A stretch of DNA of 42,329 nucleotides from Lautropia sp. (lineage in GTDB: Bacteria > Pseudomonadota > Gammaproteobacteria > Burkholderiales > Burkholderiaceae_E), in NCBI GenBank assembly GCA_030528325.1, contig JAUMZD010000027.1, positions 1-42,329 on the forward strand. Direction: 5' to 3'. Position 1 is the first letter of the stretch; the number at the start of each line of letters is the position of its first letter. Shown piece by piece: positions 18,849-27,756 of this stretch. The notes under the pieces are model-generated. The model saw only the letters and a program-made list of their open reading frames with translations. It made no database searches and was not told where the DNA came from. A program made the position numbers and the translations under genes.

Positions 18849-18924
18849 GCGGGAGTAGCTCAGTTGGTAGAGCGCAACCTTGCCAAGGTTGAGGTCGCGA
18901 GTTCGAGACTCGTCTCCCGCTCCA
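18849..18924 (+). tRNA. tRNA-Gly (anticodon GCC), unit 2
   Basis: Identical 76-nt tRNA to unit 1, with anticodon GCC and encoded CCA. The flanks on both sides are also closely similar, so the whole transcription unit was duplicated. Confidence 0.97.
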
Positions 18925-18960
18925 GATTCCTTCGGTAGCCCTTCATCAGGCTGCTGATCA

Positions 18961-18988
18961 AAAAGGGCCGAAAGGCTCTTTTTTTTTT
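18961..18988 (+). terminator. Rho-independent terminator after tRNA-Gly unit 2
   Basis: AAAAGGGCC, loop GAAA, GGCTCTTTT and a run of T. It has one G-T pair compared with unit 1 and is otherwise the same hairpin. Confidence 0.85.
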
Positions 18989-19458
18989 CGCCCATGCCTC
19001 TCCCCTGGTTCATCATGACCCTGTCCTGGTGGCCATGCCCCTCCTGCATCGGCAGGATGGGCGCGCCCCTGCCGGCTGCCGGGGCTCTTCTTTCACCGGA
19101 AATCCGGCTTCGGGCGTTCATCGGGGTGATGCAGTTCCGCGCCTGACGGATGTCACGCACTGCGTCCGTTGTTAGCCATGGTCAACGATGGCCACTCATC
19201 GTGCAGCGCCGCCCGTTCACGAAAGAGCAAGGAGATTTCTCACGCCTGCCCCGTGTTAGCTTCTCGGACCGGCGCTTTTTCTGACCAGATTACCGGGATA
19301 TTGAGGGCTGCCGACGATCGGTGCTGACGTGGCTGTGCCGCAGAGCCAGTCGGGCGCAGGGTTGTCTGGTCTCTCGTGATCTCCGGGCCTGCCCTTCGGC
19401 GGGTCATGAAAGCGTGTCCGGCAAGGCAGTCATCGGCAAGGGCCCTGTGCTGGCCCGG
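18989..19458. other. Gene-free stretch before the MHYT-GGDEF-EAL gene
   Basis: About 470 bp. Open frames here are not protein-like. No palindromic element, RNA gene or convincing promoter was found. It presumably holds the promoter of the downstream signalling gene. Confidence 0.4.
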
Positions 19459-21663
19459 ATGGTGGTGGCGACATCAAGTTTTCCTTGCGTGGGGCCATCT
19501 GTGGCATTTCTGACCTCCAGTTATTCTCCCTGGGTCGTGGCGGCTTCGATCCTGATCGCCACCTTCGCGTCCTATGTGGCGCTCGATCTGGCCAAGCGGG
19601 TTCGCACGCCCGAGCGGCGCGTGGCGCTGACCTGGCTGGTGGGCGGCTCGATCACGATGGGCACGGGCATCTGGTGCATGCATTTCGTGGGGATGCTCGC
19701 CTTCTCGCTGCCGATCGAGCTGGGCTATACCGTCACGCTGACGGTGATTTCCTGGGTCACGGCGGTGGCCGTCTCGGCCGTTGCCCTGCATGTGGCCAGC
19801 CGGGATGTCGTGACCTGGCGGCAAATTTCGGTGGGCGCCGCCCTGATGGGGATGGGCATCTGCGCGATGCACTATCTGGGCATGGCAGCGCTCGACATGC
19901 AGCCCGGCATCGTCTGGAATCCGTGGCTGGTGGCAGCCTCGGCACTGATCGCGGTGGTGGCCTCCGCAGCCGCGCTGCTGATCTTCAACGGCATGCGCCG
20001 GGTCAGTGAGCGCACGGCGGCCTTCCTCCAGCCTGTGGCTGCCGTGGTGATGGGGCTGGCCATCAGTGGCATGCACTACACCGGCATGGCGGCGGCCCAG
20101 TTTCCGCTGGATTCGATCTGCCTCAGTTCGGATGCGCTGGGCGGTTCGCAGCTGGGCACGATCGTGTCCACCTCGTCGATCGCGCTGATGGCGATGACGC
20201 TCTTCACCTCGATCATGGATGCGCGGATGCGAAGCTCGCTGAGCGTGGCCAATGTGAAGCTGGAGTCGGCCAATGAGGAACTGCGCCGGCGTGCCTTCCT
20301 CGATTCGCTCACGGGGCTGCCGAATCGTCTGCTGTTCGAGGATCGCCTCTCTCACGCGCTGCAGCGCTATCAGCGCCACGAGGACGATGTGTCCTGGTGC
20401 GAGAACCGGAAGGTGGCCGTGCTGTTCATCGACCTGGATGGCTTCAAGCCGGTCAACGATCTGCTGGGCCATGCGGTGGGTGACGAGGTGCTGAAGGAAG
20501 CGGCCCGGCGGCTGCGGCTGTCGGCCCGTGAAAGCGATACGGTGGCGCGGATCGGCGGTGACGAGTTCGTGCTGCTGATGGAAGATGTGACGGACATCGC
20601 CGATTGCGCCAGTCTGGCCCGCCGGCTGATCGAGTCCTTTGCCGACCCGCTGGAGGTGAAGGGCCAGCAGGTGCGTCTGTCGGGTTCGGTCGGGGTTGCG
20701 ATGTACCCGGATCATGGCAGTGGCGAGCAGCTGCTGATCCATGCCGATGCTGCGATGTACACGGCCAAGCGGGCCGGTGGCGGCAACTATGCGCTGTTCG
20801 AGTCGCACATGGATGAGGGCGAGCAGGCGCTCGACAAGATCAATCTGCAGAATGACCTGCGCTATGCGATCGAGCGTGGCGAGCTGCACCTGCATTACCA
20901 GCCCAAGATCGATGCGCGGATGGGCGGCTTCCGGGGTGTCGAAGCCCTGCTCCGCTGGCAGCACCCGACACGCGGCATGATCAGTCCGGCCGTGTTCATT
21001 CCCATTGCCGAGCGTTTCGGGCTGATCAACAGCCTGGGGCACTGGGTGATCGACGAGGCCTGCCGTCAGATGCGGGTCTGGGCCGACAATGGAATGACGA
21101 TCCATGTGGCGATCAACCTGTCGGTGCATCAGTTGCGGACGGACGACCTGGCCGAACGCATCCAGCAGGCGCTGTCACGCAACCGGATCGATGCGAGCCA
21201 TCTGCTGTGCGAGATCACGGAGTCGGTGGCGATGGAGGACATCCGGAGCACGCAGCGTACCTTCGAGGCCCTGTCGCGCATCGGCGTCTACCTGTCGATC
21301 GATGATTTCGGCACTGGCTATTCGAGTCTCAGCTATCTGCGGCAGCTGCCGGCCTGCCAGCTGAAGATCGACCGCAGTTTCGTGGCCGACATCGAGACGC
21401 GCCCGGATGCGAAGGCCATCGTGGGTGCGGTGATCCAGCTGGCCCATCAGCTGGGGCTGCGGGTGGTGGCCGAAGGGGTGGAGACCGAGAAACAGCGGGA
21501 CATCCTGATGGAACTGCAGTGTGACGAGCTTCAAGGCTTTCTGCTGGCGCGTCCGATGGCGGTGGATGTGTTCGATCACTGGATGGCCGGTCAGAATCGT
21601 GGCCCGTCGGTGGCGGATGAGATGTCGGTGCCGACCCGGCCGATGCTGAGCCAGTCCGCCTGA
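19459..21663 (+). CDS. MHYT-GGDEF-EAL cyclic-di-GMP signalling protein
   Basis: Membrane protein of 734 residues. The N-terminal MHYT sensor (about residues 15-245) has three hallmark sites CMHFVGML, AMHYLGMA and GMHYTGMA on hydrophobic segments; such domains are proposed to bind copper and sense O2, CO or NO. Then comes a GGDEF domain with an intact GGDEF (366-370) and the product-inhibition site RESD just before it. Last is an EAL domain with EAL (495-497), NLSVHQL, EITES, DDFGTGYSSL, KIDRSFV and EGVET. Both domains look catalytically complete, so it could make or break cyclic-di-GMP. The start is uncertain (ATG 19459 or GTG 19501). It is monocistronic. Confidence 0.93.
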   Translation: MVVATSSFPCVGPSVAFLTSSYSPWVVAASILIATFASYVALDLAKRVRTPERRVALTWLVGGSITMGTGIWCMHFVGMLAFSLPIELGYTVTLTVISWVTAVAVSAVALHVASRDVVTWRQISVGAALMGMGICAMHYLGMAALDMQPGIVWNPWLVAASALIAVVASAAALLIFNGMRRVSERTAAFLQPVAAVVMGLAISGMHYTGMAAAQFPLDSICLSSDALGGSQLGTIVSTSSIALMAMTLFTSIMDARMRSSLSVANVKLESANEELRRRAFLDSLTGLPNRLLFEDRLSHALQRYQRHEDDVSWCENRKVAVLFIDLDGFKPVNDLLGHAVGDEVLKEAARRLRLSARESDTVARIGGDEFVLLMEDVTDIADCASLARRLIESFADPLEVKGQQVRLSGSVGVAMYPDHGSGEQLLIHADAAMYTAKRAGGGNYALFESHMDEGEQALDKINLQNDLRYAIERGELHLHYQPKIDARMGGFRGVEALLRWQHPTRGMISPAVFIPIAERFGLINSLGHWVIDEACRQMRVWADNGMTIHVAINLSVHQLRTDDLAERIQQALSRNRIDASHLLCEITESVAMEDIRSTQRTFEALSRIGVYLSIDDFGTGYSSLSYLRQLPACQLKIDRSFVADIETRPDAKAIVGAVIQLAHQLGLRVVAEGVETEKQRDILMELQCDELQGFLLARPMAVDVFDHWMAGQNRGPSVADEMSVPTRPMLSQSA

Positions 21664-21797
21664 GGCTTGGCCCGGGCATGGCAGCGTGGCTGCCTGCTCT
21701 GATCCGTTGCGCTCGATTGGCCCGGGTATCCGTGCATGCCCGCTGCCCGTTTGAGCGCATCATGGCATGCGTGCGGGTGGATGTCACGAAGCACTTC

Positions 21798-21821
21798 TTT
21801 CCTGCCGCCCAGGCTCCGAGG
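21798..21821. repeat. Half copy of the palindromic element
   Basis: TTTCCTGCCGCCCAGGCTCC followed by GAGG matches one end of the element (compare copy 5 in dnaE2). The other arm is absent. It lies 70 bp upstream of imuA. Confidence 0.55.
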
Positions 21822-21845
21822 CTTCCTGTAGCGCTTGATCAGTGT

Positions 21846-21886
21846 CATAATATACAGTAATACTGTATGAATGATGGATACTGTAC
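21846..21886 (+). promoter_or_regulatory. Promoter and SOS-like operator of imuA-imuB-dnaE2
   Basis: CATAAT (21846-21851) may be a -10. It adjoins a perfect 17-bp palindrome ATACAGTAATACTGTAT (21852-21868), and a third half-site ATACTGTAC lies at 21878-21886. The half-sites are those of the E. coli LexA box (TACTGTAT / ATACAGTA), but in the order ACAG-CTGT instead of CTGT-N8-ACAG. This operon type is LexA-controlled in other bacteria, so control by a LexA protein is likely, though the arrangement is unusual. Confidence 0.55.
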
Positions 21887-21892
21887 GTTGCC

Positions 21893-22645
21893 ATGTCTTC
21901 AGCGCTTTCGCCACTCGAGCAGCTGATCGACCGCCGCCAGCTGTGGCGGGCACAGGCCACGGCGCCCGCCATGACGGGGGTGCCAACGGGCCTGCCCGGG
22001 CTGGATGCTGCCCTGCCCCTGGGCGGCTGGCCCGAGGCTGCGCTGATCGAGCTGCTGTTGCCGGCCGAGGGTCTGGGCGACATGCAACTTCTCTGGCCCA
22101 CGCTGGCCCGTCTTACGCAGGCTGGCTGTCGTGTGGTGCTGGTGGGGCCCCCTTTCATTCCCTTTGCGCCGGCCTGGCAGCAGGCAGGGGTTCGGCTCGA
22201 TTGGCTGGAGATCATCGAGGCCGATGCCCGGGATGCCCTGTGGGCGTTCGAGCAATGCCTGCGCTCGGGGTGCTGTGAGGCCGTGCTGGGCTGGCCCCGT
22301 CAGGCCGATCACACCGCGCTGCGCCGGCTGCAGGTGGCGGCTGATCAGGGTCGATGTCTGGGTTTCGTTTTCAGGCATGCGCGCCATGCGGTTCAGCCCT
22401 CACCGGCTGCCTTGCGGCTTCAGCTGCTGTCCGGCGCCAGGCTTCAGGTGCTGAAGTGCCGGGGTGGCATGGTCGATGGTCGGCCCGTGTCGTGGTGCGG
22501 CGATGGCCGGTTGCCTCCCGGGAATCGCGCTTCCGACGGGATGGCAGCCCCCGGCGCGCCGGCCGGCCGGGCGAAGCCCGGATCTGGGCCCGGACTGATA
22601 CAGCCCGATATGGCCCGCCAGACTTCGTTTCTTGCGGTGGGCTGA
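21893..22645 (+). CDS. imuA: ImuA, SOS mutasome RecA-like protein
   Basis: 250 residues, first gene of the imuA-imuB-dnaE2 cassette for damage-induced mutagenesis. It shows the SulA/RecA-related core: TGVPTGLPGLDAALPLGGWP near residues 28-47, then ALIELLLPAEGLGDMQLL where RecA has its P-loop, but without a Walker A motif, as in other ImuA proteins. The last 50 residues (after RPVSW) are low-complexity and Gly/Pro-rich. It is taken to interact with ImuB and RecA at stalled forks. The next gene starts 5 bp after its stop. Confidence 0.88.
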   Translation: MSSALSPLEQLIDRRQLWRAQATAPAMTGVPTGLPGLDAALPLGGWPEAALIELLLPAEGLGDMQLLWPTLARLTQAGCRVVLVGPPFIPFAPAWQQAGVRLDWLEIIEADARDALWAFEQCLRSGCCEAVLGWPRQADHTALRRLQVAADQGRCLGFVFRHARHAVQPSPAALRLQLLSGARLQVLKCRGGMVDGRPVSWCGDGRLPPGNRASDGMAAPGAPAGRAKPGSGPGLIQPDMARQTSFLAVG

Positions 22646-22650
22646 TCGAC

Positions 22651-24171
22651 ATGCTCTGGGCCAGCATCACCCTGCCCCGGCTGGCGCTCGATTGGGTGCT
22701 GCGCCATCATCCCCGGCCAGAGGCGCCGCTCGTGTTGCTGGGCGGCACGTCCCGGCAGCGGGTGCTGACGGCCGTCAATCCGGCTGCAGCGCAGCTGGGG
22801 CTGCACGCCGGGCAGCGGCTCACGGAAGCGCAGGCGATGGCATCGGGCTTTTCCGCGGTCGTCGGGAAGCCTGCCGACGTGGCGCAGGCCCGGCAGTTGC
22901 TGGCGCAGTGGGCCTATCGCTATACCGATCAGGTGTGCCTGGCCTGGCCCGATGCGCTGCTGCTGGAGGTCGGGGCCAGCCTTCGCCTGATGGGCGGCTG
23001 GGCAGCCCTGTCGGCCCGGTTGCGACGCGAGCTGGGTGACTGGCAATTCGAGCACCGGATCGGGGTGGCGCCCACGGCCCACGCGGCCCATGTGCTGGCC
23101 GGTTGGGAAGACGGGGCCTTCGTCGACACCCTGCCCGACCTGAGGCGTCTGTTGTCCCGGGTGCCGGTCGCGCGGGCCGACCTGCCGGACGAGGCGGGCA
23201 GCGCCCTGCAGCGGGTGGGAATCCGGCGGGTGGGGCAGCTGATGCAGATGCCGAGGGACGGTCTGCAACGCCGTTTCGGCAAGGCGCTGTGCCGGCAGCT
23301 GGACTGGTTGCATGGAGAGGTGCCTGCCGTGCTCGACTGCTATCGGCCTCCGGCCCGTTTCGAGATGCGGGTGGATCTGGCCTGTCGCGTCGAGCATCAC
23401 CTGCCGCTGATGTTTCCGCTGCGACGGATGCTGTCCGATCTGGTGGGCTTTCTGGCAAGCCGGGGCTGTGGCACGACGCATCTGCTCCTCTGGCTGGATC
23501 ATGATGAGGACGACGCGCCGGCCACACGGCTGGACATCCGGCTGATGCGTCCCGAGCGCGATCTGTCGCTTTTCATCGAGCTGCTGAAAACCCGGCTCGA
23601 ACACCAGCAGCTGCCGGCCCCTGTGACGGCCCTGCGCTTGAGCGTGACGGATCTGCCCGCTTTCGTGCCGGCGGTACCGGATCTCTTCGATCAGACAGGC
23701 CCCGATCGGCAACCGTGGCCGGCGTGGCAGGCACGGCTTCGCGCGCGGCTGGGGGATGAGGCCCTGCATCAGCTGGAAGCCCGGGATGATCACCGCCCTG
23801 AGCATGCCTGGCGGCGGCGGATCCTTGGGCCATCGGAGGGGGGCTCGGGCGGCGGATCATCGACCCTGAGAGCGCCAGCCCATGCAGGCGGAGATGCCGG
23901 CGGGAAAGCGGCGCCGACGGGCAGGCTGCCGGCCAGGTCGGCATCGGCGGCTTTCGCACGGCCGGCCTGGCTGCTGCCCGAGCCCGTGCCGCTGCGCGAA
24001 GGCATCCAGCGCGTGATCGCCGGGCCCGAGCGGATCGAGTCGGGCTGGTGGGATGGCCATGAGGTGCGCCGTGATTATTACGAGGTCGAGACCGTGCGCG
24101 GCCAGCGTGCCTGGGTCTACACGGCGGTCGGCACGCATGGCCCCTGGATGCTGCACGGCTGGTTTGCATGA
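22651..24171 (+). CDS. imuB: ImuB, catalytically inactive Y-family polymerase-like protein
   Basis: 506 residues. The start at 22651 ([17 protein letters not shown]) follows GGTGGG and lies 5 bp after the imuA stop. The fold is Y-family, but the usual catalytic acidic residues are missing: the first motif reads [13 protein letters not shown] instead of a DxDxF-type motif. [12 protein letters not shown] at about 190 is the little-finger-side helix-hairpin-helix. PDLF near residue 345 is a possible but degenerate sliding-clamp contact, since ImuB normally carries a QxxLF-type motif. The end ([20 protein letters not shown]) is the DUF6504-type tail. A Gly/Ser/Ala-rich linker lies before it. It acts as the scaffold joining clamp, ImuA and DnaE2. 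It overlaps dnaE2 by ATGA. Confidence 0.92.
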   Translation: MLWASITLPRLALDWVLRHHPRPEAPLVLLGGTSRQRVLTAVNPAAAQLGLHAGQRLTEAQAMASGFSAVVGKPADVAQARQLLAQWAYRYTDQVCLAWPDALLLEVGASLRLMGGWAALSARLRRELGDWQFEHRIGVAPTAHAAHVLAGWEDGAFVDTLPDLRRLLSRVPVARADLPDEAGSALQRVGIRRVGQLMQMPRDGLQRRFGKALCRQLDWLHGEVPAVLDCYRPPARFEMRVDLACRVEHHLPLMFPLRRMLSDLVGFLASRGCGTTHLLLWLDHDEDDAPATRLDIRLMRPERDLSLFIELLKTRLEHQQLPAPVTALRLSVTDLPAFVPAVPDLFDQTGPDRQPWPAWQARLRARLGDEALHQLEARDDHRPEHAWRRRILGPSEGGSGGGSSTLRAPAHAGGDAGGKAAPTGRLPARSASAAFARPAWLLPEPVPLREGIQRVIAGPERIESGWWDGHEVRRDYYEVETVRGQRAWVYTAVGTHGPWMLHGWFA

Positions 24172-27100
24172 GGCGTCAGCGCACGATGGATGCCCTGCCC
24201 GATTATGCCGAGCTGCATTGCGTGTCCGATTTCAGCTTTCTGCGCGGGGCCGCCAGCGCAGACCAGCTCTTCAGGCGCGCGGCAGCCTGTGGCTATCGGG
24301 CGCTGGCCATCACGGATGAATGCTCGCTGGCCGGTATCGTGCGAGCCTTCGAGGCATCGAAGGCCCATGGTGTGCCGCTGATCGTGGGCAGCGAGTTTCA
24401 GCTTGCCGATGGCCCGCGTCTGGTGCTGCTCGTCGAGACCCTGGCGGGCTATCAGGCCCTGTGCGCGCTGATCACCGAGGGGCGTCGGGCGGCACCGAAG
24501 GGGCGTTACCGGCTAAGCCGACAGGATGTGGAAAACTGGCTGGGAGCCTGGGCGGCCGGTTTGCAGCCCGCGACGTTCCTGCCGCCCAGGCTCCCAGGCA
24601 TGTCGTTGCCTGCTTCAGACGGTGTGGCACCGGCCCCGTCGATGCCCTCAGGACAGGCGTCCGGCTCGCCCGACACATCGGGCGACAGCGCCCCGGTGGG
24701 GCCGAGCGGGCCTGGCATGGGCCGGCTCGGGCTGCTGGCGATCTGGCTGCCCGGGCCGGATCCTGACATCGCACAGGGGCTGTGGGTTCGGCAGTATTTC
24801 GGCGAGGCCTGGCTGGCGGTGGAGTTGCACCGGGACCGGGATGACGCGAAAGTGCTGGCCGGGCTGCTGGCAGTGGCCGAACGCACGGGCCTCCGGCCGG
24901 TGGCTGCCGGTGATGTCCACATGGATGTGCGCCGCCGGCGGGCGCTTCAGGACACGCTGACGGCACTCCGGCATCGGGTGCCGGTGGCCCGTGCCGGGCG
25001 ATGGCTTTTCCAGAATGCCGAGCGTCATCTGCGGCGGCGTGAGCTGCTGGCCGACATCTATCCTTGCGCGCTGCTGGCCGAGAGCGTGAGCCTGGCCGGA
25101 CGCTGCCGTTTCCGGCTCGATCAGCTCGATTATTCGTACCCGAACGAACTGGTACCTGAAGGGCATTCTCCCACGTCGTGGTTGCGCCAGCTGACCTGGG
25201 AAGGCATGCAATGGCGCTGGCCGGCTGGCGCACCGGAAACGGTCGTTCGCCAGATCGAGGCCGAGCTGGCGCTGATCGCCGAGCTGCGTTTCGAGTCCTA
25301 TTTTCTGACGGTGCACGATATCGTGCGCTTTGCGCGCAGCCGCGGCATCCTGTGTCAGGGCCGGGGGTCGGCCGCCAATTCCGCAGTCTGCTTCGCACTG
25401 GGCGTGACCGAAGTCGATCCGGCACGGATGAGCCTGCTGATGGAGCGATTCATCAGCCGCGAGCGCAACGAGCCGCCGGACATCGACGTGGATTTCGAGC
25501 ATGAGCGACGGGAAGAGGTGTTCCAGTACATCTACCGGAAATACGGTCGGGCACGGGCTGCGCTGACCGCGAACGTGATCTGCTACCGCGGGCGAAGCGC
25601 GGCACGCGATGTGGCCCGCGCGCTGGGCTTTCCGATGGATCAGGTCAATGTGATCAGCGCCTGTTTCGGACGCGATGCGGTGCCCGCCTCGTCACGGGAG
25701 CGGCTCATCGAGGCCGGTTTCGATCCCGACACGCCGATCATGCGGCGGCTCTGCTATCTGGTGGCTGAATTGCAGGATCATCCGCGTCATCTGTCGCAGC
25801 ATGTGGGCGGTTTCGTGATGGCCGATGCCCCCCTGTCGTCGCTCGTGCCCATCGAGAATGCGGCGATGCCCGAGCGCACCATCATCCAGTGGAACAAGGA
25901 TGATCTGGATGTGCTGGGTATCCTGAAGGTGGATTGTCTGGCGCTGGGGATGCTGAGCTGCATACGCAGGGCCTTCGCGCTGCTGCGCGAGCATCACGGG
26001 GTCGAGATGACACAGGCTATGGTGCCACCGGATGATCAGCCCACGTACCGGATGATCCAGGCTGCCGATACCATCGGCGTGTTCCAGATCGAGTCGAGGG
26101 CCCAGATGTCGATGCTGCCCCGGCTGAAGCCCGCCTGCTTCTATGATCTGGTCATTCAGGTGGCCATCGTGCGTCCCGGGCCGATCCAGGGGAAGATGGT
26201 TCACCCCTATCTGCGCCGTCGGCAGGGCAAGGAGGCGGTCGATTATCCGTCGGAGGATCTGCGCGGCGTCTTCGAGCGGACGCTGGGTGTGCCGCTCTTT
26301 CAGGAGCAGGTGATGAGGCTCGCGATGGTGGCGGCCGGCTACACGGCGGGCGAGGCTGACCAGCTTCGACGCTCGATGGCGGCCTGGCGACGCCATGGCG
26401 ACATGGAGCAGCATCGCAGCCGGATCGTGGGCGGCATGATGGCCCGGGGCTATACCGAAGATTTTGCCGGCCGGCTGTTCGAGCAGCTGAAGGGCTTTGC
26501 CAGCTACGGCTTTCCGGAAAGCCATGCCTGCTCGTTCGCGCTGATCACCTATGTCAGTTGCTGGCTGAAGTGTCATTACCCGGCTGCTTTCTGCTGCGCG
26601 CTGCTCAATGCCCAGCCGATGGGTTTCTATTCGGCCAGCAGCCTGATCCAGGACGTGCGCCGGCACGGGGTGACGGTACTGCCGGCCGACGTGATGCACA
26701 GCGCGTGGGACAGCACGCTGGAGGCGCTGCCCGGCGATGGACAAGGCGCAACGCCGGTCACGTTGCTCCAGCCGGCCATCCGTCTGGGGCTGCGCCAGAT
26801 CCGTGGCATGGGGCGGGAGGCAGCAGAGCGGATCGTCCGCAGCCGTGGGGAGCGGCCTTTCGGCAGTGTGGCCGATCTGTGTCATCGCGCGGGCCTCAGC
26901 CGCCATGAAGCGGCCTGTCTGGCAGAGGCCGGTGCGCTGCGTGCGCTCAGCGCCCATCGGCATGAGGCCCGGTGGGCCGTGGCCGGGGTCGAAGAGCCAT
27001 CACCCCTGTGGGATGCACCGCCGCCGGAAGACACGATGGCCCTTCCCTGCCCGTCGGTGGCCGACGAGCTGCTGGCCGATTACCGGATGATGGGTCTGAC

Positions 27101-27473
27101 GCTGGGCCGGCATCCGGTGGCGCTGTTGCGTGAGCGGCTGGATCAGGCGGCCTGCATCGACAGCATCACGCTGGCCCGCAAACCGCATGGCTGTCTGGTC
27201 AGGGCGGCGGGTCTCGTCATCATGCGGCAGCGCCCGCCCACGGCGAGCGGAACCGTCTTCGTCACGCTGGAGGATGAGCATGGCGTCATCAACGTCGTGA
27301 TCTGGGCCGACCTGGCCCAGCGTCAGCGACGCGTGCTGCTCGGCAGCCGCTTGCTGGCGGTGGAGGGCCGCTGGGAGCTGGTCGATGGCGTCGGACACCT
27401 GATGGCCCGGCACCTGATCGACATGAGTGGCTTGCTCGGACGCCTGATGACGGCTTCGAGGGACTTCCGGTAG
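24168..27473 (+). CDS. dnaE2: Error-prone DNA polymerase DnaE2 (ImuC) with an in-frame palindromic-element insertion
   Basis: Translesion polymerase of 1101 residues, last gene of the mutasome operon. It begins with a PHP domain ([16 protein letters not shown]), has the polymerase motif PDIDVDF (437-443) with both acidic residues, the finger region [41 protein letters not shown], and a C-terminal OB fold ([19 protein letters not shown]). At residues about 125-144 the sequence is encoded by a 59-bp palindromic element (copy 5), followed by some 40 low-complexity residues rich in Pro/Ser/Gly. The frame is preserved. The insert sits in the PHP domain between the ribbon ending RLSRQDVE and the strand LLAIWLPG, likely a surface loop. 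An alternative start is ATG 24186. Confidence 0.95.
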   Translation: MRRQRTMDALPDYAELHCVSDFSFLRGAASADQLFRRAAACGYRALAITDECSLAGIVRAFEASKAHGVPLIVGSEFQLADGPRLVLLVETLAGYQALCALITEGRRAAPKGRYRLSRQDVENWLGAWAAGLQPATFLPPRLPGMSLPASDGVAPAPSMPSGQASGSPDTSGDSAPVGPSGPGMGRLGLLAIWLPGPDPDIAQGLWVRQYFGEAWLAVELHRDRDDAKVLAGLLAVAERTGLRPVAAGDVHMDVRRRRALQDTLTALRHRVPVARAGRWLFQNAERHLRRRELLADIYPCALLAESVSLAGRCRFRLDQLDYSYPNELVPEGHSPTSWLRQLTWEGMQWRWPAGAPETVVRQIEAELALIAELRFESYFLTVHDIVRFARSRGILCQGRGSAANSAVCFALGVTEVDPARMSLLMERFISRERNEPPDIDVDFEHERREEVFQYIYRKYGRARAALTANVICYRGRSAARDVARALGFPMDQVNVISACFGRDAVPASSRERLIEAGFDPDTPIMRRLCYLVAELQDHPRHLSQHVGGFVMADAPLSSLVPIENAAMPERTIIQWNKDDLDVLGILKVDCLALGMLSCIRRAFALLREHHGVEMTQAMVPPDDQPTYRMIQAADTIGVFQIESRAQMSMLPRLKPACFYDLVIQVAIVRPGPIQGKMVHPYLRRRQGKEAVDYPSEDLRGVFERTLGVPLFQEQVMRLAMVAAGYTAGEADQLRRSMAAWRRHGDMEQHRSRIVGGMMARGYTEDFAGRLFEQLKGFASYGFPESHACSFALITYVSCWLKCHYPAAFCCALLNAQPMGFYSASSLIQDVRRHGVTVLPADVMHSAWDSTLEALPGDGQGATPVTLLQPAIRLGLRQIRGMGREAAERIVRSRGERPFGSVADLCHRAGLSRHEAACLAEAGALRALSAHRHEARWAVAGVEEPSPLWDAPPPEDTMALPCPSVADELLADYRMMGLTLGRHPVALLRERLDQAACIDSITLARKPHGCLVRAAGLVIMRQRPPTASGTVFVTLEDEHGVINVVIWADLAQRQRRVLLGSRLLAVEGRWELVDGVGHLMARHLIDMSGLLGRLMTASRDFR
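24540..24598 (+). repeat. Short palindromic element, copy 5, inside dnaE2
   Basis: 59 bp. The ends CTGGGAGCCTGGGCGGC and GCCGCCCAGGCTCCCAGG are perfectly complementary. The left end is joined directly to the right arm (CCGGTTTGCAGCCCGCGAC), so the central 110 bp of the long form are missing. It is translated in frame as [20 protein letters not shown]. Confidence 0.88.
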
Positions 27474-27756
27474 CCGGTAGCGGCGCGCGCCCGTGGTGCG
27501 CCGGCCTGCCAGCAGCCTGTCGACGGCCCGTCGAGGCTGCCGCCCTCCCCCCGCGGGCATGGCGAGCCCAGGTCGACGACCTTGTCGGGGCCGTTCTCCT
27601 TCAGCCGCCCTTGACCCGACGATGCGGGCCGATCGGAGAAGATGCGCGAAGATGAACAAACGTAAAGAGGTTTTCCGGTTCGTGGGTAAGCGAAACGGCC
27701 GGCAGGATCTCTGTTATTTTGTCAAGCTGTCCGAACGAAACGAAGAGAATCATCGA

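Noticed and set aside
13161..18924. Integrative element using tRNA-Gly as attachment site
   Set aside because: There is no integrase or excisionase between the repeats, and the duplication includes the promoter and terminator, not just a tRNA 3' end.
19474..21129. 551-codon minus-strand frame opposite MHYT-GGDEF-EAL
   Set aside because: All catalytic motifs lie on the plus strand; this is a shadow.
25692..26963. Minus-strand frame opposite dnaE2
   Set aside because: Antisense shadow within conserved polymerase motifs.
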